Source of the DNA: Mucilaginibacter psychrotolerans
GTDB lineage: Bacteria; Bacteroidota; Bacteroidia; Sphingobacteriales; Sphingobacteriaceae
Reading direction: 5' to 3'
NCBI RefSeq assembly: GCF_004519315.1
Contig: NZ_SOZE01000006.1
Location: forward strand, 124,001-188,000
Length of the DNA: 64,000 nucleotides
A model generated the notes under the pieces. It did no database searches. It saw nothing but the letters and a program-made list of their open reading frames with translations, and had not been told where the DNA came from. Shown here in pieces: positions 57,536 through 64,000 of this stretch. Made by a program: the position numbers and the translations under genes. How positions within the stretch are numbered: position 1 is the stretch's first letter; every line of letters starts with the position of its first letter.

Positions 57536-59476
57536 TTATGAAACAGGTAAGCTAAAGTGAAAGGTAGAGCCAACGCCTTTTTCGCTGTCGGCCCATATAC
57601 GGCCATCGTGGCGCTCAATAATCTCCGCGCAAATATACAAACCAACCCCAAAACCGGAGATATGCTTAGTATGCTCAGTACCGGCGCGGTAGTAGCGGTC
57701 AAAAATACGCGGCAGATCTTGCTTGTGGACACCCATGCCCTCGTCCTGCACGCTCACTTGTATCATATCCTCCTGCTTTTCTGCCCGGATGATAACATTT
57801 TTACCCTTAGGCGAATACTTCACCGCATTGGATAACAGGTTAGAAATAACCGACCCTATTTTATCGCGATCTGCCGACACTGTTAACCCCGAATTTATTT
57901 CAAAGTGAAACTGATGAGAACTTACCGTCAACCTCATCTCCTCTAGTTGCTCTTCAATGAGGGCAGCCAGTTCGAATCCGGTTTTGCTGATTTCCAGTTT
58001 GCCCGATTCCAGGCGCGATACGTTCAGGAAACCATTGATCAGGCTGCTCATCTTTCGGGCTTGCTGATTGGCTTTACCCAAGGCCTGTAGCAAGAAGGGA
58101 TCGCTATGGCCTTTATATTTCAGCTGCATCACTTGTATCAGCGCGGTTAGAGAAGTCAGCGGGGTTTTAAGTTCATGGCTGGCCATCCCTATAAAATCGT
58201 TTTTGCGTTGTTCGTCGCGTTTTTGCTCCGTTATATCGCGGGCTATTTTAGAAACACCGATAACCTGGCCTGCCTTATCGCGAATGGGCGAAATGGTAAG
58301 CGATACGTTGATCTGACGGCCATCTGCGGTTTGGCGCACGGTTTCGTAATGATCTATTTTTTCGCCGTTGCGCAACCTGCTCAATATCCCCGGCTCCTCA
58401 TGGTGCAGTTGCTGTGGTATTAATTTTAAGATGGAATAGCCCACCATGTCTGCTTCTTTATACCCAAAAATTGCTTCGGCTCCCCGGTTCCATGCTGTTA
58501 CCAGGCCGTCGAGGTCTTTACCGATAATGGCATCGTCGGATGACTCTACTATTGCCGCCAGCTTGGCGCTATGCTCCTCGGCCCGCCGCAGTTCATCATT
58601 GGCCGCATGCAGTTCCTCGTTGGTTGCTACCATTTCTTCATTAATAGCCGTCAATTCTTCGTTCAGGGCCTGGGCTTCCTGCTCACTCGCCTGCAAAGCC
58701 CTGGTGCGTTCGGCCACGCGCAGTTCCAGCGTTTCGTTGATATCAGCCAGTTCTTCATTGGTGGCCATAACCTCCTCGTTGGCAGCCATAATCTCCTCGT
58801 TCAGGGCCAGGGTTTCCTCTTCGCTTTGTACAAGATCGTGGCGCAGTTTTTCTTTGTCGTGATAATCGCGGATTAAGCTGCGGTAAGAGTAAATGGCAAT
58901 GCACAGGGCTACCAGCAGCGCAAATACGATAAAAGCCGGTGCCAAACTGCTGTAACGCTCTAAACTAGAGGATCTTTCTTTGAGCACTACACGCTCGGCT
59001 TGCTCGGCCTTTGCAATAGCTGCACGAAAACTATCCATAGCAGCCTTACCGGCATCAAGGTCTGCTGGCGCGATAATGTGACCCTGTTGCTTTTTTTCAA
59101 TGAGTAGTTGCAGTATGTCCAGCCGTTGCTGTAAAATACCCCGGATGGCAACCAAATTGGCTTGCTGCACCTGATTATCTGCTGTAAGTGCCTGTAATTG
59201 CCCGCCAAGATCCCCGGCTTGTTTATAAGCACCGTTATAAGGTTCCAGGAATTTAGCGTGCCCGGTTAGCAGAAATCCACGCTGGCCCGTTTCCGCATCC
59301 TTCATGGTAGATAGCAACTGTTCCAGTTTTTGCATCACCTCGCCACTGTGCGCTACGGCACGGTTGCTTCTAAGCAAACCGCTTAGTGCGAGCCAGGATA
59401 CCAAGCCAACCACCAGGAGAATAAATAAAGAAAAACCATACCCCAGGCGCAGGTTACGGTCGAAATTGTTCATCAT
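57536..59476 (-). CDS. CHASE3-PAS sensor histidine kinase
   Basis: 646 residues. Membrane segment about 10-32 (GFSLFILLVVGLVSWLALSG), CHASE3 periplasmic domain about 35-170 (DAETGQRGFLLTGHAKFLEP), second membrane segment about 178-198 (APAFIVFALLVALCIAIYSY). A long coiled coil (about 215-305) follows, built of NEEL/NEEV repeats (IMAANEEVMATNEELADINE), then a PAS domain (DAIIGKDLDGLVTAWNRGAE), HisKA with H434 (FIGMASHELKTPLTSLTALI) and an ATPase domain (FGVGLYICAEIIERHDGRIW). It autophosphorylates in response to an unknown stimulus. No receiver is fused to it; the single-domain response regulator at 60205 is a possible partner. Confidence 0.92.
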   Translation of the reverse strand: MMNNFDRNLRLGYGFSLFILLVVGLVSWLALSGLLRSNRAVAHSGEVMQKLEQLLSTMKDAETGQRGFLLTGHAKFLEPYNGAYKQAGDLGGQLQALTADNQVQQANLVAIRGILQQRLDILQLLIEKKQQGHIIAPADLDAGKAAMDSFRAAIAKAEQAERVVLKERSSSLERYSSLAPAFIVFALLVALCIAIYSYRSLIRDYHDKEKLRHDLVQSEEETLALNEEIMAANEEVMATNEELADINETLELRVAERTRALQASEQEAQALNEELTAINEEMVATNEELHAANDELRRAEEHSAKLAAIVESSDDAIIGKDLDGLVTAWNRGAEAIFGYKEADMVGYSILKLIPQQLHHEEPGILSRLRNGEKIDHYETVRQTADGRQINVSLTISPIRDKAGQVIGVSKIARDITEQKRDEQRKNDFIGMASHELKTPLTSLTALIQVMQLKYKGHSDPFLLQALGKANQQARKMSSLINGFLNVSRLESGKLEISKTGFELAALIEEQLEEMRLTVSSHQFHFEINSGLTVSADRDKIGSVISNLLSNAVKYSPKGKNVIIRAEKQEDMIQVSVQDEGMGVHKQDLPRIFDRYYRAGTEHTKHISGFGVGLYICAEIIERHDGRIWADSEKGVGSTFHFSLPVS

Positions 59477-59647
59477 ATTGCCAGCGGAAAAAACGGTTAA
59501 ATATAAGGATTAAAACCAATGGGGTATAAGAACTTTTAATTATAAGTAAAAACCACCCACTCTCCCGGCATATTATTTATAAAAGCTGTGTGCTCCATTG
59601 CGCCCGGCTTAACACAAGTAAACGGTTTAATTGTTACCTTTACACCC

Positions 59648-60166
59648 ATGGACGGCGCCAGGATATTTGGTTTATTTGAAGATGATTTGCCTGCTGAGCA
59701 GGTGGATGCCGAATTCGTACTGGAAAAATTACTTCATCTGCGTGCGGTTGAAGCACCCCTAAATCTCAAAGAAAAAGTACTTGCCCGAATTGGGTTTGCC
59801 GGCGAAGAATTGCAATTAGACAATTTGCCGCCAACATCCCGGCATTCTAACTACTTAAGCTGGCTGAAAGCCATGGAGCCCCTATTACCGAACGAACCGG
59901 TAGAATCCATGTTTTTAAAGGAGATCCGCCGTGACGAACGCTATGTGCAATCACTGGTAGTTACTAAAGTTAACGTCCCCGAAGAGGTGCATGAATCATA
60001 CGCCGAAAGTTTTTTTATATTGGAGGGCCGTTGCGCCTGTACAATAGACGGACAGGTATTTGAAATAGCCGCAGGCGATTACCTGCCCATTCCTTTGCAT
60101 GTGCCACACGATGTGCGCCTGCTTACGCCGCAGGTAACGGCTATTCTCCAATATGAGCTTTGCTGA
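59648..60166 (+). CDS. Cupin-domain protein (ChrR-like)
   Basis: 172 residues from the ATG at 59648; an open extension to 59588 (MCSIAPGLTQVNG) is rejected because it overlaps the likely promoter TACCTTTA just before this ATG. The N-terminal ~80 residues are helical. The C-terminal half is a cupin: VHESYAESFFILEGRC, then GDYLPIPLHVPHDVRL, with His/Glu positioned to bind a metal. It resembles the cupin half of ChrR-type anti-sigma factors, but no zinc-binding HxxxCxxC motif is seen. Divergent from the histidine kinase; the response regulator follows 38 nt downstream. Confidence 0.7.
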   Translation: MDGARIFGLFEDDLPAEQVDAEFVLEKLLHLRAVEAPLNLKEKVLARIGFAGEELQLDNLPPTSRHSNYLSWLKAMEPLLPNEPVESMFLKEIRRDERYVQSLVVTKVNVPEEVHESYAESFFILEGRCACTIDGQVFEIAAGDYLPIPLHVPHDVRLLTPQVTAILQYELC

Positions 60167-60204
60167 TATACCCGCAATTTATAATTTGTGCGTTTAATTG
60201 AGTT

Positions 60205-60594
60205 ATGCAGAAGTCTACGATTTTGGTGATAGAAGATGATGCGGATACGCTGGAAATCATAGCCGCGGCTTTAACGGAAGCTGGTTATGAGGTGAGCGCA
60301 GGCAAAGATATCACCATGCTATACGGTATTGAAAAACAACCGCCCGGCCTGCTGCTGGTGGATAACTGGCTGAGTGGCGATAAAACCGGGCACGACATCT
60401 GCTATCAACTGAAACAAAACCCCGCCACGGCAGGTATCCCGGTAATCCTGATCTCGGGCACCCGTAACCTGGAAGCTACCGCAGCACGCTGTGGTGCCAA
60501 CGGCTTTATTTGCAAACCCTTTGATATGTCCGAACTCCTCAACATGGTTGCTAAGACATACTGGTCAAAAATGGTTGGTAAAACCCTCGTATAA
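60205..60594 (+). CDS. Single-domain response regulator
   Basis: 129 residues, one receiver domain without an output domain. Acidic pocket E10-D11-D12 (VIEDDADTLE), phosphoacceptor D53 (LLLVDNWLSGD), S84 in LISGTRN in the switch position, and K104 in ICKPFDMSE. It likely relays phosphate or acts by protein binding, as CheY-like proteins do. Next to the cupin gene and close to the CHASE3 kinase, it may form a small signalling set with them. Confidence 0.88.
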   Translation: MQKSTILVIEDDADTLEIIAAALTEAGYEVSAGKDITMLYGIEKQPPGLLLVDNWLSGDKTGHDICYQLKQNPATAGIPVILISGTRNLEATAARCGANGFICKPFDMSELLNMVAKTYWSKMVGKTLV

Positions 60595-60906
60595 TATTGA
60601 TTATCAATTAAATGTATTTTCCTAATTGAAGTTGGTTCCAATTGATTTTTTAAAGGCGAGTTTTCTTAGCCATAAGAGAGCACAGCCAACAACAAATATG
60701 TCGCATGGAATGCTATAAGCAGATTTTATTTCTCGAATGAAAAAACTATAGTAATTTTATCTGAACTTATTACCAACCATTTTTGACCACATTGCCGTTG
60801 CTAAACATATCTAGCCATAATGGCACCAATATAGGCGCTCAGCCAGGCCGGAATTTTCTGAAAATCCGAAGCTAAAACATTTTAAAACCTGGAATTTTAA
60901 CACCCA
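60595..60906. other. Intergenic region between response regulator and GH39 operon end
   Basis: 312 bases between convergent genes. A short inverted pair TCAATTA/TAATTGA (60604-60629) and CAATTGATTTTTT (about 60639-60651) could form a weak terminator for the response regulator. No gene seen. Confidence 0.4.
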
Positions 60907-62604
60907 TTACCAGCTTATCTGTATCAGCGAAACACCCTGCCTCGGCAGGCTAAAGTTGACGAGCAAAGTATTTTTCTGCGTCTTCCGTTTTTGTGGTTTA
61001 CCCAATGTTTGCAGCCCGCCGGCTTTTTCCAATTCGGCAATTTGGGCGCTGGTTGGGTTTTGTGGCGAGCCCATTTTTTTCCACACCTCATAGGAATTGC
61101 TATGCTCATTATCAATGCGATAATGCGTCAGCACAACCGTTGCCGATGGTATGCCATTAATGCTTAGTGCTACCGGTTCGGCTGGGCCGGCCTTGTCGTC
61201 GTCATGATAGTTCCACACCATCACCGCCGCCGATTTTTTGTCTTTTGATGCCAGTACGCCAATATCAGTCAGCTCCCCACTCACGCTGGAATCCATCACC
61301 GCCTTTAAAGAATACATGCGGTTGCTGGTTGCTTCTACCCTGCTCCCCCTCATTTTGCCAAACATGCGAAATACGTTGAGTACCGGCTTATCTACCCCGT
61401 TTGTAGCCAGATCGCGAAAGCCGTAAAACCAGGGCTGGTTTTCAAACTCAAACGACCAGGACACCGCCCCGGCAAAATTGGTTCCGTACTGATCTCCAAG
61501 TTCATACTTGCGCGCAAAGGTTGCAGCCGTATAGCTGGAATACATGGTGCCGTTACGGTAAGCATTGGAGGGGTTGGTAGCCATCCCGCAGGCGGCGCAT
61601 CCTTCCGGGTCCGATTCGCCTATAATCACTGGCAGGTTCCTGGTCTCGGGGTACGAAGCCACAATACGGAACCCTGTTGCAATATCAGTCAACTGCGGTG
61701 CCGCATTCATTTGTACCATTCCTTTAATCAGCCTTGGCTGCCCCTTGGCATGAAAAGTAATCAACTCCAGCGGCGAGCCTATCTGGCCGGTGGCGTAGTT
61801 GGTATCGGCAATGCAATGTTTTATAAACGCGTTAAGGAATTGTTGGGCACCCTTGCCCGATGTACCCGCAATATCCAGCCCGCCTATTTTAGCGGTGGGG
61901 AGGGCCTTTTTCAGCCCGTCGGCAGCGTAATCATATAACTTAAAAAATTCTTTTTGGGTGCCTTTCCAATAATAATTGGGTTCGTTCCAAACCTCCCAGT
62001 ACCAGCTTTCTACTTCTTTTTGCCCGTAACGTGCAACGCTATGTTTTACCCATTGATAAATCAGTTCGCGCCATTTATTATAGTCTTTTGGCGGATATGC
62101 CCATCCGGTCATGATATCATCGTAGGGATCGCCCGGCTTCCAGTGGTGGCGGTACGGATCGGGGTGGGTTGATAAAGCCTGCGGCATAAACCCGATTTGC
62201 GCAAGGGGCTTTATACCGCGGTTAACGTAGGTGTCAAAAATGCTATCTATCAGGTGCCAGTCGTAAACCGGGTTGCCCTTAGCATCTTCGGTATAGGCGT
62301 TGGTAGATCCCCATTTTAAAGCCGCTATACCATCACCGGTAACCAACAGGCTGTGTGTACGCACATAAACTGGTGTTGGGCTTAGCGCGGCTAGTTCGGT
62401 CAATAGCTTTTTGCCATCCTTCATATAGGTGTAGTTTGGCTCATCGTATCCAAACCATGCCCAAACGGGTGTCATTGGTGCTTTCTCCTTAGCCAGGTTA
62501 ACGGTTATTTCCGCAGTGTGCTGGGCGAGCGCGATAGTCGGTCCCACTGCAAGCATCAGCATCAACCATATCGTTTTTAGCTTATAATAAGTTCGTGCCA
62601 TCAT
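60907..62604 (-). CDS. GH39 glycosidase (second copy), secreted
   Basis: 565 residues with a signal peptide (IWLMLMLAVGPTIALAQ). Acid/base E208 in WYWEVWNEPNYYWKG, nucleophile E330 in LPVIIGESDPEG; a C-terminal beta-sandwich begins around 425. It differs clearly from the GH39 at 21102 in both length and the nucleophile loop, so it is not a recent duplicate. Likely a beta-xylosidase or alpha-L-arabinosidase-type exo-enzyme. Third gene of a minus-strand operon with GH43 (4 nt upstream) and GH51. Confidence 0.85.
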   Translation of the reverse strand: MMARTYYKLKTIWLMLMLAVGPTIALAQHTAEITVNLAKEKAPMTPVWAWFGYDEPNYTYMKDGKKLLTELAALSPTPVYVRTHSLLVTGDGIAALKWGSTNAYTEDAKGNPVYDWHLIDSIFDTYVNRGIKPLAQIGFMPQALSTHPDPYRHHWKPGDPYDDIMTGWAYPPKDYNKWRELIYQWVKHSVARYGQKEVESWYWEVWNEPNYYWKGTQKEFFKLYDYAADGLKKALPTAKIGGLDIAGTSGKGAQQFLNAFIKHCIADTNYATGQIGSPLELITFHAKGQPRLIKGMVQMNAAPQLTDIATGFRIVASYPETRNLPVIIGESDPEGCAACGMATNPSNAYRNGTMYSSYTAATFARKYELGDQYGTNFAGAVSWSFEFENQPWFYGFRDLATNGVDKPVLNVFRMFGKMRGSRVEATSNRMYSLKAVMDSSVSGELTDIGVLASKDKKSAAVMVWNYHDDDKAGPAEPVALSINGIPSATVVLTHYRIDNEHSNSYEVWKKMGSPQNPTSAQIAELEKAGGLQTLGKPQKRKTQKNTLLVNFSLPRQGVSLIQISW

Positions 62605-62608
62605 ATTC

Positions 62609-63589
62609 CTATTGTTTAGTCAGATCGTTCTTGTTTATTTCGGGCCAGTTGCCTACCCAGCTTAACCTGGCCAGCCGTAACTTGGGTATGGCCCTGTCGG
62701 CAGCATCGTACCCGTGAAAAATAACGTAATCGTCACCATCGAACGTGGCTACGCCGTTATGTCCTACGCCGTACCAGTCCTTATCGCCCTCCAGCAAAAT
62801 GCTGCCGCCGCCACTGCTCATCGCCACACCATCCTTATCAAGGTAAGGGCCCTTTATATTTTCGGCACGGCCCACAATCATTTTGTAGGTACTCTTAGAC
62901 CCCTGGCAGCAATAATCTATCGATGCAAAAAGGTAGTAGTATTTATCGTGCCTAGATATAAATGGTGCCTCTATAGCATTCCCACTGCGCTTTCGGCTGG
63001 CAATGGTTGGTATGGTGGCAACATTTTCGGCAAGGCCTAACCTGTCCTTTTGCAGCTTTACCAGTTTTATACCATCCCAAAACGACCCGAATACCAGATA
63101 CGGGTTGCCTTTGTCATCAGTCACCACGTTTGGATCGATGGCGTTCCAATTGGTTTGGCCGGGTACCGACCGGATGATTTGCCCGCGATCTACCCATTTA
63201 TAGTCAGCATTGCCTGGATGTAGAGTAGTATTAGTTGCCAACCCAATGGCCGACGTGTTTTTACCAAAGGCCGAAACGCTATAAAACAGGTAATACAACC
63301 CTTTGTAATACGATATATCCGGTGCCCAGATGTAGTTTTTAAAATCGGGCAAAAAATCTTTAACCCAGGTAGGCGCAGTAGCAAACACCGGTTTCTCGCG
63401 CTTCCAATGGATTCTATCTACCGACGACCAATTGCTTATGCCATTGCCGGTGCAGAAGATATAGTACAAGCTATCCTGTTTTATGATAACAGGATCATGT
63501 ACCGATATATCGGTTTTCAAATCCTGAGCCTTCAGCGTTTGGCCCAGGATAAAGAAAACAATAATGATGATGCTATTTTTCAAAAGCAT
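62609..63589 (-). CDS. GH43 endo-arabinanase/arabinofuranosidase-like enzyme
   Basis: 326 residues with a signal peptide (SIIIIVFFILGQTLKAQ). Five-bladed propeller family with the three catalytic acids in place: base D32 (VHDPVIIKQD), pKa modulator D152 (WNAIDPNVVTDD) and acid E207 (NAIEAPFIS). The segments NYIWAPDISYYKGLYYLFYS and YLVFGSFWDGIKLVKL are typical of arabinan endo-1,5-alpha-L-arabinosidases. Acts on arabinan or arabinoxylan side chains. The tight 4-nt spacing to both neighbours shows a single operon. Confidence 0.87.
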   Translation of the reverse strand: MLLKNSIIIIVFFILGQTLKAQDLKTDISVHDPVIIKQDSLYYIFCTGNGISNWSSVDRIHWKREKPVFATAPTWVKDFLPDFKNYIWAPDISYYKGLYYLFYSVSAFGKNTSAIGLATNTTLHPGNADYKWVDRGQIIRSVPGQTNWNAIDPNVVTDDKGNPYLVFGSFWDGIKLVKLQKDRLGLAENVATIPTIASRKRSGNAIEAPFISRHDKYYYLFASIDYCCQGSKSTYKMIVGRAENIKGPYLDKDGVAMSSGGGSILLEGDKDWYGVGHNGVATFDGDDYVIFHGYDAADRAIPKLRLARLSWVGNWPEINKNDLTKQ

Positions 63590-63593
63590 CTGC

Positions 63594-64000
63594 TTAATTC
63601 AATTTCAGCCTGATCACTTTAAAAGTATAGGGCTCTACGGTAACCTTAACCGTTTTACCGTTTACCAGCAAGGTGCTTGCAACCGGGCTAACCAGTTTTG
63701 GCGCCTTAAAGGAGTTTACCGCAGCTTTATCGGCACTGCGTAAGGTAGTTACAACCGCCGTTTTCTTACCGGCCGATACACCATCGATTTTAAATACTAC
63801 TGGTTGTGCCGTTGCCCCGCTGTTTACGAATTTGATTATTAACTCTTTGGTGCTTTTATCAATACTCGCTGTAGCGTAGCAGCCATCCTGGCCGGTTACC
63901 ATTTCACCATCCTTTAACAAGGGTACTACATCGGTGCCTTTGTTTAGCGAAAAGAGTTGCTGCACATAATAGTTTGGCGTGCCGTATGAGCGCAGGTTAT
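63594..64000 (-). CDS. GH51 alpha-L-arabinofuranosidase, C-terminal part (partial)
   Basis: The frame is open to the right edge; the last ~135 residues are visible. RSYGTPNYYVQQLFSLNKG and FKVIRLKLN at the end are typical of the C-terminal beta domain of GH51 arabinofuranosidases; the catalytic barrel lies outside the window. Would release terminal arabinofuranose. First visible gene of the GH51-GH43-GH39 operon, GH43 starting 4 nt after its stop. Confidence 0.75.
   Translation of the reverse strand, partial: NLRSYGTPNYYVQQLFSLNKGTDVVPLLKDGEMVTGQDGCYATASIDKSTKELIIKFVNSGATAQPVVFKIDGVSAGKKTAVVTTLRSADKAAVNSFKAPKLVSPVASTLLVNGKTVKVTVEPYTFKVIRLKLN

Noticed and set aside
58446..58862. Serine/alanine-rich 138-codon plus-strand frame
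   Set aside because: It is the mirror image of the NEE-repeat coiled coil of the histidine kinase; low complexity explains the open frame.
1..64000. Search for tRNA, rRNA, CRISPR, insertion sequences and integrase sites
   Set aside because: No cloverleaf with CCA-type end, no regular repeat-spacer array, no transposase or integrase motif was found by reading; a dedicated scan could still find small RNAs.

Overview
The window looks like chromosomal DNA of a Bacteroidota species, most likely family Sphingobacteriaceae (Mucilaginibacter/Pedobacter-like). Support: SusC/SusD pairs with a one-protein hybrid two-component regulator, a type IX secretion (T9SS) sorting domain, lipoproteins ending in CKK, a b558-type succinate dehydrogenase, almost no Shine-Dalgarno sites, and -7 elements of the TAnnTTTG kind. 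No rRNA, tRNA, CRISPR array or intact insertion sequence was seen.

Layout. (1) 1-8928, minus strand: a three-gene operon encoding an outer-membrane barrel-like protein, a T9SS cargo protein and a giant SpvB/TcdB/Rhs-type protein that runs off the left edge. (2) 8929-12200: a scarred segment with an SDR 3' remnant, a GNAT gene broken by an in-frame TGA, an intact FAD oxidoreductase, and the 3' end of a sugar transferase fused to a truncated glycoside hydrolase gene. (3) 12165-40510, minus strand: a large hemicellulose utilisation locus. It holds SusC, SusD, a surface glycan-binding lipoprotein, a BACON-GH5 endoglucanase, GH31, two GH42, a decayed third GH42, GH39, one full and one truncated GH2, a beta-helix/PDZ protein, and a hybrid two-component regulator. 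The GH5 + GH31 + beta-galactosidase set resembles known xyloglucan loci. (4) 40976-55264, plus strand: an energy-metabolism island bracketed by two universal stress proteins: acetate kinase, phosphoketolase, L,D-transpeptidase, fumarase, porin, DASS-family carboxylate transporter and succinate dehydrogenase/fumarate reductase CAB. Four TGA-N6-TCA sites of the FNR/CRP type lie in its intergenic regions. (5) 55361-60594: a YiaA-like membrane protein, an unknown helical protein, a CHASE3-PAS histidine kinase, a cupin and a single-domain response regulator. (6) 60907-64000, minus strand: a second glycan operon (GH51, GH43, GH39), probably for arabinan or arabinoxylan, running off the right edge.

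How it may work together (inference): the xyloglucan-type locus and the arabinan-type operon release xylose, arabinose, galactose and glucose. Pentose phosphates can be split by phosphoketolase to acetyl-phosphate, which acetate kinase turns into ATP and acetate. Fumarase, the C4-dicarboxylate-type transporter and Sdh/Frd could dispose of reductant through fumarate. The FNR-like sites suggest the island responds to oxygen or redox state.
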